Shown: positions 44,460 through 55,211, counted from the first letter of the stretch. The stretch: DNA of 64,000 nt from Pseudomonas sp. ATCC PTA-122608 (GCF_001952855.1 NZ_LPNO01000001.1:442101-506100); one strand, 5' to 3'. Notes: a model not told the origin generated them from the sequence alone. Numbers and translations are program-made.

Positions 44460-45346
44460 TCGGCGAGCGTCATAGCCAGGCTATCTGGCGTGACTATCTT
44501 GAGCTGACCAAGCCAAAAGTGGTGGTGCTGATGCTCATCACCTCGCTGGTGGGTATGTTTCTCGCCACCCGCGCCGGGGTGCCTTGGCCGGTGCTGATTT
44601 TTGGCAACCTGGGAATCGCCCTGTGTGCCGGTGGCGCGGCGGCGGTGAACCATGTGGTGGATCGGCGCATCGATGCGCTGATGGCGCGCACCCATAAACG
44701 TCCGCTGGCGCAAGGGCGCGTATCGCCCGTGGCGGCGCTTGTTTTTGCGATGGTGCTGGCGGTTGCCGGGCTGGCGTTGTTGCTGGCGTTTACCAATCCG
44801 CTGGCCGCCTGGCTGACCCTGGCTTCGCTGTTGGGCTACGCCGTGATCTACACCGGTTTCCTCAAGCGTGCGACGCCGCAGAACATCGTGATCGGCGGCC
44901 TTGCCGGCGCCGCGCCACCGTTGCTGGGTTGGGTTGCCGTCACGGGCCACGTCAGCGCCGAACCATTGCTGCTGGTGCTGATCATCTTCGCCTGGACTCC
45001 GCCGCACTTCTGGGCCCTGGCGATTCACCGCAAGGAGGAATACGCCAAGGCCGACATCCCGATGCTGCCGGTGACCCATGGCGAGCACTACACCAAGGTG
45101 CATATCCTGCTCTACACCTTCGCCCTGCTGGCGGTCAGTCTGATGCCGTATGTCATCCACATGAGCGGCGTGCTGTACCTGGTGTGCGCACTGGTTCTGG
45201 GCGGGCGCTTTCTGCAATGGGCCTGGGTGCTGTACCGTGGCAGTCGGCCGCACGCGGCGATCAACACCTTCAAGTACTCTATCTGGTACTTGTTCGCGCT
45301 GTTTATCGCCCTGCTCGTAGACCATTACCTATTGTTGAACCTATGA
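44447..45346 (+). CDS. ctaB: Protoheme IX farnesyltransferase (heme O synthase)
   Basis: CtaB/CyoE attaches a farnesyl group to heme b. The 299-residue membrane prenyltransferase has the first aspartate-rich region in [23 protein letters not shown] (about 65-88) and the second in [19 protein letters not shown] (about 199). [17 protein letters not shown] lies between them. About nine membrane helices are visible. It starts inside the end of ctaA with AAAGGAGA upstream, and its stop overlaps the SCO gene by four bases, so ctaA-ctaB-sco are coupled. Confidence 0.96.
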   Translation: MATLIGERHSQAIWRDYLELTKPKVVVLMLITSLVGMFLATRAGVPWPVLIFGNLGIALCAGGAAAVNHVVDRRIDALMARTHKRPLAQGRVSPVAALVFAMVLAVAGLALLLAFTNPLAAWLTLASLLGYAVIYTGFLKRATPQNIVIGGLAGAAPPLLGWVAVTGHVSAEPLLLVLIIFAWTPPHFWALAIHRKEEYAKADIPMLPVTHGEHYTKVHILLYTFALLAVSLMPYVIHMSGVLYLVCALVLGGRFLQWAWVLYRGSRPHAAINTFKYSIWYLFALFIALLVDHYLLLNL

Positions 45347-45978
45347 CTCGAACTCAAAAAACTGTCTTCATTCTGGTGGCCATTGTCGCGTTGATCATGG
45401 GCCTGACCGTCAACAAAGTACTGAGCGGCAAAGGCCAGGGCGACCCGACTGCCTTGATCGATGCAGGCATCATCCTGCTGCCGCAAAGCCGCCAGTTGCC
45501 GCCGGTGACCATGACCAACCAGGACGGCCAGCCGGTGGTGGTCAATGAGTTGAAAGGCAAGTGGAGCGTGCTGTTCTTCGGCTACACCTTCTGCCCGGAC
45601 ATCTGCCCGACCACCCTCGCCCAACTGCGCCAGATCAAGAGCGAGCTGCCTAAAGACGTTGTGGATAAGTTGCAGGTGATCCTGGTCAGCGTTGACCCGA
45701 ACCGTGATACGCCGGCGCAACTCAAGCAGTACCTGGGCTACTTCGATCCACAGTTCGAGGGCCTGACCGGCGCGAATGTGGACGATGTGCAGAAAGTGTC
45801 CAATGCGGTAAGCATTCCGTTTATTCCGGCGGACACCAGCAAGCCCAACTACACCGTCGACCACAGCGGCAACCTCGCGCTGATCGGGCCGGATGGAACG
45901 CAACGCGGGTTTATCCGGGCGCCGTTGAACAACCAGAAGCTGGTGGCGCAGTTTCCGGGGTTGTTGCAGCGTAAATAA
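45343..45978 (+). CDS. SCO1/SenC-family copper chaperone
   Basis: SCO proteins deliver copper to the CuA site of subunit II. The 211-residue protein has an N-terminal anchor ([16 protein letters not shown]) and a thioredoxin-like domain with the copper-binding CxxxC in [15 protein letters not shown] (C84 and C88). The third ligand histidine lies in [16 protein letters not shown] (about 173). The start ATG at 45343 overlaps the ctaB stop (ATGA). It is the last gene of the cox operon and is followed by two different repeat elements. Confidence 0.94.
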   Translation: MTRTQKTVFILVAIVALIMGLTVNKVLSGKGQGDPTALIDAGIILLPQSRQLPPVTMTNQDGQPVVVNELKGKWSVLFFGYTFCPDICPTTLAQLRQIKSELPKDVVDKLQVILVSVDPNRDTPAQLKQYLGYFDPQFEGLTGANVDDVQKVSNAVSIPFIPADTSKPNYTVDHSGNLALIGPDGTQRGFIRAPLNNQKLVAQFPGLLQRK

Positions 45979-46011
45979 GCCTGCCGACCATTTCCTGAGC
46001 GACACAAATCA

Positions 46012-46105
46012 AATGTGGGAGCGGGCTTGCTCGCGAAGGCGGTGTGTCAGTCAACAGATGTATCGACTGAACCACCGCCTTCGCGAGCAAGCCCGCTCCC
46101 ACATT
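46012..46105. repeat. REP doublet, type A
   Basis: The 33-base arms AATGTGGGAGCGGGCTTGCT (continuing CGCGAAGGCGGTG) at 46012 and the perfect complement ending at 46105 flank a 28-base loop. It follows the last cox gene. Confidence 0.93.
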
Positions 46106-46124
46106 GGTTATGTGCACGGCATTA

Positions 46125-46237
46125 GATCGTTCCCACGCTCTGCGTGGGAATGCCGCACTGGACTCTCTGCGTCTGCTTTTGAGGTCGTGACGCGGAGCGT
46201 CACAGGATGCATTCCCACGCAGAGCGTGGGAACGATC
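46125..46237. repeat. Palindromic repeat, type D
   Basis: The arms GATCGTTCCCACGCTCTGCG (continuing TGGGAATGC) at 46125 and the perfect complement ending at 46237 match the element at 7041 almost base for base, including the inner TGACGCGGAGCGTCA. It lies between the type A doublet and the metQ stop. Confidence 0.92.
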
Positions 46238-46260
46238 GATCATTGGGTTTCAGCTTTGGA

Positions 46261-47034
46261 TCAGAACGCCGGCAGAATCGCGCCTTTGTACTTCTCGGCA
46301 ATGAACGCTTTCACTTCCGGGGTGTGCAGGGCTGCTACCAGCTTCTTCACCGCATCCGAATCTTTGTTGTCTTCGCGGGTCACCAGGATGTTCACGTAAG
46401 GCGAGTCTTTGCCTTCGATGGCCAGTGCGTCCTTGGACGGGTCCAGCTTGGCTTCCAGCGCGTAGTTGGTGTTGATCAGCGCCAGGTCGACCTGGGTCAG
46501 CACGCGCGGCAGGGTGGCGGCTTCCAGCTCGCGGAACTTCAGGTTTTTCGGGTTTTCAGTGATGTCCTTGATGGTCGACAGGATGTTGGTCGGGTCCTTC
46601 AGGGTGATCAGCTTGTTGTTGGCCAGCAGCAACAGCGCACGGCCGCCGTTGGTGGCGTCGTTCGGGATCACGACGTTGGCACCGCTTGGCAGTTCGGCCA
46701 GGGTTTTGTATTTGCTGGAGTAGGCGCCCAGAGGCTCTACGTGCACAGCGCCGACGCTCACCAGGTGAGTGCCCTTGGCTTTGTTGAATTCATCCAGGTA
46801 CGGCTGGTGCTGGAAGAAGTTGGCGTCCAGGCGTTTTTCGGCAACCTGTACGTTTGGCTGGACGTAGTCGGTGAAGACTTTGACCTGCAAATCCACGCCT
46901 TCTTTAGCCAGAACCGGCTTCACGAACTCGAGGATTTCAGCGTGGGGCACCGGGGATGCGGCCACGGTCAGGGTTTCGGCGGCGTGGGCGGAGAACGCGG
47001 CAACGGCGGCGAAAGCAACCAGTAGTTTTTTCAT
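46261..47034 (-). CDS. metQ: D-methionine-binding protein MetQ
   Basis: This is the substrate-binding component of the methionine ABC importer, with 257 residues. The signal peptide MKKLLVAFAAVAAFSAHA is followed by AETLTVAASPVPHAEILEFVKP, the standard NlpA-family start. Typical stretches are FTDYVQPNVQVAEKRLDANFFQHQPYLDEFN and VIPNDATNGGRALLLL. No cysteine is present at the cleavage site, so unlike E. coli MetQ this is probably a soluble periplasmic protein rather than a lipoprotein. The ATG follows AAGGAG. It is the last gene of the metN-metI-metQ operon. Confidence 0.95.
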   Translation of the reverse strand: MKKLLVAFAAVAAFSAHAAETLTVAASPVPHAEILEFVKPVLAKEGVDLQVKVFTDYVQPNVQVAEKRLDANFFQHQPYLDEFNKAKGTHLVSVGAVHVEPLGAYSSKYKTLAELPSGANVVIPNDATNGGRALLLLANNKLITLKDPTNILSTIKDITENPKNLKFRELEAATLPRVLTQVDLALINTNYALEAKLDPSKDALAIEGKDSPYVNILVTREDNKDSDAVKKLVAALHTPEVKAFIAEKYKGAILPAF

Positions 47035-47085
47035 TCAACAAGCTCCTTGTTCGGGAATTGGCCGGCTTCGCGCCGGCAATAGCCG

Positions 47086-47760
47086 TTATTTTCGAGAAAA
47101 GTGCACCACCAGCTTGTCGCCGACGGTTTGCAGAATTTGTACCAGGATCAACAGCAGCACCACGGTGACCACCATCACATCGGTCTGGAAGCGTTGATAA
47201 CCGAAGCGGATCGCCAGGTCTCCCAGGCCACCAGCACCCACTACACCGGCCATGGCCGTGTAGGAAACCAGTGTAATCGCCGTCACCGTAATCGCCGCGA
47301 AGATGCCGGGGCGGGCTTCGGGCAGCAAGGCGTTGGTGATGATCTGCCGGGTAGTGGCGCCCATGGCCTGGGTCGCTTCGATAATCCCGCGGTCCACTTC
47401 ACGCAGCGCGGTTTCCACCAGGCGTGCAAAGAACGGCGTGGCCCCCACCACCAGCGGCGGAATCGCACCGGCAACACCCAGCGAGGTGCCGGTGATCAGC
47501 ACCGTGAACGGAATCATCACGATCAGCAGAATAATGAACGGCAGCGAACGCAGGATGTTCACGATCAGCGACAGCATCGCGTACAGGCCTTTTTGTTCGA
47601 ACAGCTGGCGCGGGCTGCACAGGAACAGCAGCACGCCCAGCGGCAGGCCCAACAACACGGTGAACAGCAGCGAGCCGAACAGCATGGTCATGGTGTCGCC
47701 GGTGGCCAACAGAATTTCGGACCAGTCGATGTTCGAGAAAAAGCTCAAGAAGATTTCCAT
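47086..47760 (-). CDS. metI: D-methionine ABC transporter permease MetI
   Basis: The 224-residue permease has five to six membrane helices. TMTMLFGSLLFTVLLGLPLGVLLF is near the start, and the EAA loop, which contacts the ATPase, is in EATQAMGATTRQIITNALLPEARPGI (about 130). SYTAMAGVVGAGGLGDLAIRFGYQRF is the typical C-terminal part of methionine permeases. Its ATG overlaps the metN stop by one base, and metQ follows after 51 bases. Confidence 0.95.
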   Translation of the reverse strand: MEIFLSFFSNIDWSEILLATGDTMTMLFGSLLFTVLLGLPLGVLLFLCSPRQLFEQKGLYAMLSLIVNILRSLPFIILLIVMIPFTVLITGTSLGVAGAIPPLVVGATPFFARLVETALREVDRGIIEATQAMGATTRQIITNALLPEARPGIFAAITVTAITLVSYTAMAGVVGAGGLGDLAIRFGYQRFQTDVMVVTVVLLLILVQILQTVGDKLVVHFSRK

Positions 47761-48767
47761 TAGCGCAGCACCTCCATGTGGACGTCTGCGGCGGTGAAGG
47801 CGGCGAACGCGGCCTCCATGTCACCACCGGTGACGGCGAGGGTCAGTTGCCCGTAGGGAATGTCTTTGATGCGGTCGATACGACCGGCCAGGATGCTGTA
47901 GTCCACACCCGTTTCACGGGCGACGGTACCCAGCAGCGGTGCGTAGGTCGCTTCGCCCTGGAACGTCAGGCGCACAATGCGGCCCGGCACGTGAGCGAAG
48001 TCATCACGCTGCTCGCCTTCGTCAACCTGCTCGGACTCTTGCACGAAACGCTTGGTGGTCGGGTGCTTGGGGTGCAGGAACACGTCGGCGACGGTGCCTT
48101 GCTCGACGATCACGCCCGCGTCCATCACGGCCACGTGGTCGCAGACCCGGCGGATTACGTCCATTTCATGGGTGATCAGCACGATGGTCAGCTTCAGCTC
48201 ACGGTTGATCTCGGCCAGCAGTTGCAGCACCGAGGCGGTGGTCTGCGGGTCGAGGGCACTGGTGGCTTCGTCGCACAGCAGGATCTTTGGCTTGGTGGCC
48301 AGGGCGCGGGCGATGCCGACGCGCTGCTTCTGGCCGCCGGACAGCTGCGCCGGGTACTTCTTGGCATGGTCGGACAGGCCGACCCGGGCCAGCAGTTCGG
48401 CCACGCGCACGTCGATTTCCTTGCGGGAAAGTTCGCCGGCGAGGGTCAGCGGCAGCGCCACGTTGTCGGCGACGGTCTTGGATGCCAGCAGGTTGAAGTG
48501 CTGGAAGATCATCCCGACCTGTTGCCGGAAACGGCGCAGGCCGTTGGCGTCGAGGGCGGTGACTTCTTCGTCATCGACCTTGATCTGGCCGCCGCTGGGT
48601 TCTTCCAGGCGATTGATCAGGCGCAGCAAAGTACTTTTTCCCGCACCGGAATGGCCGATCAGACCAAACACCTGGCCATTTTCGACGCGCAGGTTGGTGG
48701 AATGCAGTGCGGGGATATCCTTACCGGCGACCCGGTAGGTTTTATGGACGTTATGAAACTCGATCAC
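47760..48767 (-). CDS. metN: D-methionine ABC transporter ATP-binding protein MetN
   Basis: The 335-residue ATPase has Walker A in [17 protein letters not shown] (about 36), the signature [15 protein letters not shown] (about 140) and Walker B in [15 protein letters not shown] (about 162). A C-terminal NIL domain (about 260-335) binds methionine and gives feedback inhibition of transport. The start is a GTG at 48767, eight bases after AAGG. It is the first gene of metNIQ. The 268-base gap to the divergent katE gene must hold promoters for both. No S-box-type riboswitch was recognised there. Confidence 0.95.
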   Translation of the reverse strand: MIEFHNVHKTYRVAGKDIPALHSTNLRVENGQVFGLIGHSGAGKSTLLRLINRLEEPSGGQIKVDDEEVTALDANGLRRFRQQVGMIFQHFNLLASKTVADNVALPLTLAGELSRKEIDVRVAELLARVGLSDHAKKYPAQLSGGQKQRVGIARALATKPKILLCDEATSALDPQTTASVLQLLAEINRELKLTIVLITHEMDVIRRVCDHVAVMDAGVIVEQGTVADVFLHPKHPTTKRFVQESEQVDEGEQRDDFAHVPGRIVRLTFQGEATYAPLLGTVARETGVDYSILAGRIDRIKDIPYGQLTLAVTGGDMEAAFAAFTAADVHMEVLR

Positions 48768-49035
48768 GTAGCGAACCTTGTGGGGCGCATTAAAAAGGGA
48801 TCAGCGGTTAGCCGGGCGCGCATTTTAGCCTGTCCGTATAGCGTTTCTTAGCATTTATTTCTCATCCGACCAGCGATTTGGCAATAACGCGATCAAAGGT
48901 CATAAAAAAGGAACGGTACAAAACCGTGTCAGTCACTACATAAGCAACTCGAAATTCCCAGGTGCCGTGCCTGGGGTTTTGCTCAAGAAGAGCCGGGGAT
49001 CGCTCTGGCCTACGCAAACGAGGAGTTTTTGTCTG

Positions 49036-51177
49036 ATGAGCACTAAAAAGCCAGTCACCCCGCCCAAGAGCGAACTTGCGGGTACCGACACTCTGGACCG
49101 TGGCAATACCAACGCCAAGCTGCAAAGCCTGGAAACATTTCGCTCCGACGCTACCGGCCAGGCGCTGCGTACCAACCAGGGCGTGAAGGTTTCCGACAAC
49201 CAGAACAGCTTGAAGGTCGGCTCCCGTGGTCCTTCGCTGCTGGAAGACTTCATCATGCGTGAAAAAATCACGCACTTTGACCATGAGCGCATCCCGGAAC
49301 GCATCGTTCATGCCCGGGGTACCGGTGCCCATGGTTATTTCCAGACCTATGAAAACCATTCGGCGCTGACCAAGGCCGGGTTCCTGCGTAACCCTGAACA
49401 CAAAACCCCGGTATTTGCGCGTTTCTCTACGGTTCAGGGCCCTCGCGGCTCGGGTGATACCGTGCGTGACGTGCGTGGCTTTGCCGTGAAGTTCTTCACC
49501 GACGAGGGCAACTTCGACTTGGTGGGTAACAACATGCCGGTGTTTTTCATTCAGGACGCGATCAAGTTTCCTGACTTCGTGCATGCGGTAAAACCTGAGC
49601 CGCATAACGAGATTCCTACAGGCGGCTCGGCCCACGATACGTTCTGGGATTTTGTTTCGCTGCAGCCAGAGTCGGCGCATATGGTGATCTGGGCCATGTC
49701 TGACCGGGCGATTCCGAAAAGCCTGCGGACCATGCAGGGTTTTGGCGTGCATACCTTCCGTTTGGTGAATGCCGAGGGGAAATCCAACTTCGTCAAATTC
49801 CATTGGCGGCCGACAGTCGGCACTTGTTCCCTGGTGTGGGACGAGGCGCAGAAGCTGGCGGGCAAAGACACTGATTTCCACCGGCGCGACCTCTGGGAAT
49901 CCATTGAAAGCGGCGATTACCCGGAATGGGAATTGGGCGTGCAGATCATCGCCGAAGAAGACGAGCATAAGTTCGACTTCGACATTCTCGACCCGACCAA
50001 GCTGATTCCCGAAGAGCTGGTGCCGATCACGCCGCTGGGCAAGATGGTGCTCAACCGCAACCCGGACAACTTCTTCGCCGAGGTCGAGCAGGTGGCGTTT
50101 TGCCCAGGGCATATCGTGCCGGGCATCGACTTCTCCAATGACCCGCTGCTTCAGGGCCGGTTGTTTTCCTACACCGACACGCAGATCAGCCGACTGGGTG
50201 GGCCGAACTTTCACGAGCTGCCGATCAACCGTCCGGTCGCGCCGTTTCATAATGGCCAGCGCGATGCCATGCATCGCACCACCATCGACAAGGGCCGCGC
50301 GTCCTACGAGCCGAACTCGATTGATGGCGGCTGGCCGAAAGAGACGCCGCCTGCTGCCGAAGACGGCGGTTTTGAGACGTATCCGGAGCGAATCGACGCC
50401 CACAAGATTCGTGAGCGCAGCGAGTCGTTCGGTGATCACTTCTCCCAGGCGCGGTTGTTTTTCCGCAGCATGAGCAAGCACGAGCAGGAGCACATCATTG
50501 CGGCCTACAGCTTCGAGCTGGGCAAGGTGGAGCGTGAATTCATCCGGGCGCGGCAGGTGAACGAGATCCTCGCCAACATCGACCTGGAGCTGGCCAAGCG
50601 CGTGGCGCAGAACCTGGGCTTGCCGGCGCCGAAGAAAGGCACCGTGCCGGAGCGCAAGACGTCTCCGGAACGTTCGCCAGCGTTGAGCCAGGCCAACTTG
50701 TTGTCGGGTGATATCAAGACTCGCAAGGTGGCGATTCTGGCCGCCAACGGCGTTGATGGTGCGGCGATTGCTGCCTTGAAGGCGGCGCTGGAAGCCGAAG
50801 GTGCGCACGCGAAGCTGCTCGGGCCGACATCGGCACCGGTGACGACGGCAGATGGCAAGAGTCTGCCGGTGGATGCGTCAATGGAAGGTTTGCCGTCAGT
50901 GGCGTTCGATGCGGTGTTTGTGCCGGGCGGGGCCAAGTCGGTGCAGGCCTTGAGTGGCGATGGCGTTGCATTGCACTACCTGCTGGAGGCGTACAAGCAC
51001 CTGAAGGCGATTGCCCTGGCTGGTGAGGCGAAGCAGTTGCTGGATGTGCTGAAGCTTGAGGCGGATGCGGGGCTGATAGTGGGCGGCGATGCGAAGGCGT
51101 TGAAGGCGTTTTTTGCGGCGATTGCCCAGCATCGGGTCTGGGATCGGGAGCCGAAGGCTAAAGCTGTTCCGGCTTAA
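49036..51177 (+). CDS. katE: Large-subunit catalase HPII
   Basis: KatE decomposes hydrogen peroxide. With 713 residues it is a clade 2 large catalase. The distal histidine is in [15 protein letters not shown] (about 95), the asparagine is in [16 protein letters not shown] (about 175), and the proximal tyrosine is in [15 protein letters not shown] (about 380). The C-terminal 150 residues ([33 protein letters not shown]) form the flavodoxin/DJ-1-like domain of HPII enzymes. The ATG at 49036 has GAGGAG upstream. CTACATA near 48936 could be part of a stationary-phase -10 element, but this is weak. A hairpin (48957-48975) lies in the leader. Confidence 0.96.
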   Translation: MSTKKPVTPPKSELAGTDTLDRGNTNAKLQSLETFRSDATGQALRTNQGVKVSDNQNSLKVGSRGPSLLEDFIMREKITHFDHERIPERIVHARGTGAHGYFQTYENHSALTKAGFLRNPEHKTPVFARFSTVQGPRGSGDTVRDVRGFAVKFFTDEGNFDLVGNNMPVFFIQDAIKFPDFVHAVKPEPHNEIPTGGSAHDTFWDFVSLQPESAHMVIWAMSDRAIPKSLRTMQGFGVHTFRLVNAEGKSNFVKFHWRPTVGTCSLVWDEAQKLAGKDTDFHRRDLWESIESGDYPEWELGVQIIAEEDEHKFDFDILDPTKLIPEELVPITPLGKMVLNRNPDNFFAEVEQVAFCPGHIVPGIDFSNDPLLQGRLFSYTDTQISRLGGPNFHELPINRPVAPFHNGQRDAMHRTTIDKGRASYEPNSIDGGWPKETPPAAEDGGFETYPERIDAHKIRERSESFGDHFSQARLFFRSMSKHEQEHIIAAYSFELGKVEREFIRARQVNEILANIDLELAKRVAQNLGLPAPKKGTVPERKTSPERSPALSQANLLSGDIKTRKVAILAANGVDGAAIAALKAALEAEGAHAKLLGPTSAPVTTADGKSLPVDASMEGLPSVAFDAVFVPGGAKSVQALSGDGVALHYLLEAYKHLKAIALAGEAKQLLDVLKLEADAGLIVGGDAKALKAFFAAIAQHRVWDREPKAKAVPA

Positions 51178-51202
51178 GTTATCGGTTGTTTGTTAGACCG
51201 CC

Positions 51203-51284
51203 TTCGCGAGCAAGCCCGCTCCCACATTTGACCGCATTCCAAAGGTGGAACTCGGTTAAATGTGGGAGCGGGCTTGCTCGCGAA
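51203..51284. repeat. REP doublet, type A
   Basis: The 27-base arms TTCGCGAGCAAGCCCGCTCC (continuing CACATTT) at 51203-51229 and 51258-51284 are perfect reverse complements. It lies between the convergent katE and lipoprotein genes and closely resembles the element at 2313. Confidence 0.93.
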
Positions 51285-51289
51285 TGGCG

Positions 51290-52009
51290 TTATTCAGTCT
51301 TACGCGGAATCAACACAACCTGCGCCGGTACCTTCTTCAGGATCTGCCGGTGAATCTTCAAGTCATACCCCGAATCGATGCGCTTCACCCGTTTGGTCAG
51401 CAACGTGGCCAGCCATGGGTAATCTTCGGTGCGCGGTGCCTGGATGCTCACATCACACTGGTAATTCACCACATCGGTGGCGATCTCATCCAGTTGATGG
51501 CGCAGCGCCTCAATATCGGTGAGGTTCAGTGCAACCGTGGTACTGGGTGCTGCCGGGTCGATGACCTTGGCGGGCGGCTTGGCTTCAGCGGCTTTCAAGG
51601 CAGCCTCGGCTTTATCCAGCTCGACCTTGCGGGCGTGGGTAATTGCGCTGTTGACGCCACCGGTCAGCGCCGGCGCCTTGGGCATTAATGCACGGGCGCG
51701 GCTCAGGGCCGTGGCGGCTGCATTGACGTCACCTTTTTGCAGAACGATCTGGCTGCGCTGCAAATAGGCTTCGGCCAGTTGGCGCTGATAAGGCTCCAGC
51801 GCCGGGTCGTTGGGCGATTGGGCCTGCAAGGCGGCCAGCTCATCTTCGGCGGTGGCCAGTTCACTGCTGGCGAGGTTTTGCTCCAGCTGTGCGATGGCCG
51901 CAGCACGTGCGTCCGGGGCCTCAGGGGCGGCGGGCGGGGTGCTTTGGCAGGCGCCCAGCAGCAAGGAAAATGCGGCAAGGAGCAGATAACGGGCGTTGAA
52001 CAGCTTCAT
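51290..52009 (-). CDS. Lipoprotein with helical repeat region (PA5502-like)
   Basis: The 239-residue lipoprotein has a lipobox at LLLGACQS (cysteine at 21). A helical region (about 35-130) follows with TPR-like heptads: AQLEQNLASSELATAEDELAALQAQSPNDPALEPYQRQLAEAYLQR, then QIVLQKGDVNAAATALSRARALMPKAPAL. The C-terminal domain includes YQCDVSIQAPRTEDYPWLATLLTKRV. The function is unknown; the repeats suggest protein binding in the envelope. The neighbour upstream is znuB on the same strand with 37 bases between, which may or may not mean cotranscription. Confidence 0.85.
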   Translation of the reverse strand: MKLFNARYLLLAAFSLLLGACQSTPPAAPEAPDARAAAIAQLEQNLASSELATAEDELAALQAQSPNDPALEPYQRQLAEAYLQRSQIVLQKGDVNAAATALSRARALMPKAPALTGGVNSAITHARKVELDKAEAALKAAEAKPPAKVIDPAAPSTTVALNLTDIEALRHQLDEIATDVVNYQCDVSIQAPRTEDYPWLATLLTKRVKRIDSGYDLKIHRQILKKVPAQVVLIPRKTE

Positions 52010-52046
52010 TCCTGCGACTCTCTAATTGCGCAAAAAGCGAGCAAGT

Positions 52047-52827
52047 CTACACCCCACGACGGGGCAGGACAAAACTCAGCAGAAACAGGGCGGCCGCCGT
52101 GACCACAATCGACGGCCCGGCCGGGGTGTCCTTGAACCATGACAGCGCCAGGCCACCACACACCGCAAGCATCCCCAGCAGGCTGGCGCCGACCGCCATT
52201 TGCTCCGGCGAGCGGGCATGACGCTGGGCCGCAGCCGCCGGGATGATCAGCAGCGATGTGATCAACAATACGCCGACAATCTTCATCGCGACAGCAATCA
52301 CCACGGCGATCAGCAACATCAGGGTCATGCGCAGCGCCGCCACGGGCAAGCCTTCGACAGTGGCCAGTTCTTCGTGGACGGTGATCGCCAGCAGCGGGCG
52401 CCACAGCGCCACCAGCAACACGAGCACTGCCGCGCTGCCGCCGAGAATCCAGGCCAGGTCGGTGGGGCTGATTGCCAGCAGGTCGCCGAACAGGTAGGCC
52501 ATCAGGTCGATGCGCACTTCATGCATGAAGCTCAGAACCACCAGGCCCAGGGACAGCGTGCTTGGCGCCAGGATGCCCAGCAGCGTATCGGAAGCCAGCG
52601 GCTGGCGCTGTTGCAGGGTCACCAGCAACACGGCCAGCAGCAGGCAGCCGACGGTGACGGCAATGGTCGGGCTCACATCCAGCAGAAAGCCCATGGCCAC
52701 GCCCAGCAGCGCGGCGTGGGACAGCGTGTCGCCAAAATAGGCCATGCGCCGCCAGACCACGAAAGAGCCCAGTGGGCCCGCCACCAGTGCCAAAGCCAAG
52801 CCTGCCAGCAGGGCGTAGAGCAGAAAA

Positions 52828-52835
<8 letters not shown>
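52047..52835 (-). CDS. znuB: Zinc ABC transporter permease ZnuB
   Basis: ZnuB is the inner-membrane permease for Zn2+ uptake. The 262-residue protein begins [47 protein letters not shown], the usual family start. About eight hydrophobic segments follow, with [49 protein letters not shown] as the conserved loop and helices. The start at 52835 is chosen since it fits the family; a longer frame runs into znuC. It overlaps znuC by eight bases and is third in the zur-znuC-znuB unit. Confidence 0.95.
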
Positions 52836-53612
<777 letters not shown>

Positions 53613-53613
<1 letters not shown>

Positions 53614-54095
53614 CAAGCCCCCTGGCAGCCCGAGCACACACCGACCACTTCGACGGTTTGCCCTTCGACCTTGAAGCCGACGTCGCCGGCGCTCTTGATG
53701 ATGCTGTCGCTGATGCTTTTTTGCTCAAGTTCGATGGCGGCGTGGCATTCGCGGCAAATCAGGAACTGGCCTTGGTGCGCGTGCTCCGGGTGGTTGCAGC
53801 CGACAAAGGCGTTCAGCGACGAGATGCGGTGCACCAGGCCGTTGTCCAGCAGGAAGTCCAGCGCGCGGTACACCGTGGGCGGCGCGGCGCGGCGGCCGTC
53901 CTGCTCGCTGAGTACGCCGAGGATGTCGTAGGCACCCAGCGGCTTATGGCTTTGCCACACCAGTTCCAGCACCCGGCGACGCAGGGCGGTCAGGCGCAGG
54001 CCTTGGCGCGCGCACAATGCGTCGGCCTCTGACAGCGCGGTGTGCACGCAGTGAGAGTGGTCGTGGGGACGGCTGGCAAGCGGTGTTTTAGGCAT
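53613..54095 (-). CDS. zur: Zinc uptake regulator Zur (Fur family)
   Basis: Zur represses zinc uptake genes when bound to Zn2+. The 160-residue protein has a winged helix ([51 protein letters not shown], about 35-90). Cysteine pairs for the structural zinc are in LICRECHA and VCSGCQGA, and further histidines are in CNHPEHAHQ. The N-terminal DHSHCVH segment may also bind metal. It is divergent from znuA with a 58-base gap, and it is first in the zur-znuC-znuB unit, as known for Pseudomonas (np20). Confidence 0.94.
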
Positions 54096-54122
54096 GAGCG
54101 GCGACAGATATTTGTGAGAGAC

Positions 54123-54135
54123 GTTATTATGTTAC
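54123..54135. promoter_or_regulatory. Candidate Zur-binding site
   Basis: GTTATTATGTTAC agrees with the left half-site GTTAT of the usual GTTATA-N-TATAAC Zur box and with most of the right half. It lies in the only gap between zur-znuCB and znuA, the expected operator position. The imperfect right half keeps this a candidate only. Confidence 0.45.
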
Positions 54136-54153
54136 CTGTTCCTGCCTCCTTGA

Positions 54154-55083
54154 GTGGTCATCGTGTCCAGACTTTTTCCCGTTTTTGTCGTATTTGTCAC
54201 CAGTTTGCTGCTTGCCGGTGCCGCTCAGGCGGAGGTTCGGGTGCTGACCAGCATCAAACCGTTACAGCTGATTGCCGCTGCCGTGCAGGACGGCGTGGCG
54301 GTTCCCGAGGTATTACTGCCGCCGGGCGCCTCGCCGCATAACTATGCGCTGCGTCCATCCGACGTACGGCGCGTGCAGTCGGTGGACCTGCTGTATTGGA
54401 TTGGCCCGGACATGGAAACCTTTCTGCCGCGAGTCCTGAAAGGCCGTACCTTGCCGACGGTGGCGGTGCAGGACCTTGCGGGGATGAAACTGCGCCGGTT
54501 CACCGAAGACAGCCACTCCCATACCGAAGATGCCGACGAACATGATCACGATCATCGTCCGGGAAGCCTGGACGCGCATCTTTGGTTGTCGACGGTCAAC
54601 GCCCGAGTAATCGCCAACCGCATGGCAGCGGACCTCAGCGCTGCAGACCCGGCCAACGCAGAGCGTTATCAGAGCAACGTGAAGGCCTTTGATGGCCGTA
54701 TGGACGCCTTGGATGCGCGCTTGAAAGCACGTATGGCGGATGTCGCCGGCAAGCCGTATTTCGTATTCCATGAGGCATTCGACTACTTCGAAGATGCCTA
54801 CGGCCTCAAGCACACGGGTGTGTTCAGCGTTGCCGCAGAAGTGCAGCCAGGCGCCCAGCATGTGGCGGCGATGCGCACGCGTTTGCAGGAAGTGGGCAAG
54901 ACGTGTGTGTTCAGCGAGCCGCCGTTGCGCCCTCGCCTGGCGGAAACCTTGGTGGCGGGTTTGCCGGTGAAGCTGGCGGAGCTGGATGCGTTGGGCGGCT
55001 ACACGCCGGCGACGGCTCAGGGGTATGAGCAGGTGCTGGAGAAGCTGGGGAATGACTTGGCAGGGTGCCTGGAGTCGCTCTGA
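54154..55083 (+). CDS. znuA: Zinc-binding periplasmic protein ZnuA
   Basis: ZnuA captures zinc in the periplasm for ZnuBC. The protein has about 309 residues with a signal peptide ending in LLAGAAQA. The first metal histidine is in GASPHNYALRPSDV (about residue 60), followed by a histidine-rich loop HSHTEDADEHDHDHR (about 122-136). The second is in LDAHLWLSTVNARVIA, and the third in YFVFHEAFDYFEDAYG. The start is GTG: 54154 as given or a second in-frame GTG at 54163, with no strong Shine-Dalgarno for either. It is divergent from zur, and the two share a putative operator. A type A repeat follows the stop. Confidence 0.94.
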   Translation: MVIVSRLFPVFVVFVTSLLLAGAAQAEVRVLTSIKPLQLIAAAVQDGVAVPEVLLPPGASPHNYALRPSDVRRVQSVDLLYWIGPDMETFLPRVLKGRTLPTVAVQDLAGMKLRRFTEDSHSHTEDADEHDHDHRPGSLDAHLWLSTVNARVIANRMAADLSAADPANAERYQSNVKAFDGRMDALDARLKARMADVAGKPYFVFHEAFDYFEDAYGLKHTGVFSVAAEVQPGAQHVAAMRTRLQEVGKTCVFSEPPLRPRLAETLVAGLPVKLAELDALGGYTPATAQGYEQVLEKLGNDLAGCLESL

Positions 55084-55099
55084 CAGACGCCGCATAACC

Positions 55100-55193
55100 A
55101 ATGTGGGAGCGGGCTTGCTCGCGAATGCGGAGTTTCAGTCACCAGATGCGCTGACTGATCCACCGCATTCGCGAGCAAGCCCGCTCCCACATT
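55100..55193. repeat. REP doublet, type A
   Basis: The 31-base arms AATGTGGGAGCGGGCTTGCT (continuing CGCGAATGCGG) at 55100 and its perfect complement ending at 55193 flank a 32-base centre. It lies between the convergent znuA and thrB genes. Confidence 0.93.
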
Positions 55194-55211
55194 TTTGACC
55201 GCGTACGACCT

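Noticed and set aside
48768-49035. SAM-type riboswitch before metN
   Set aside because: No conserved multi-helix pattern or downstream terminator was recognisable on the minus strand.
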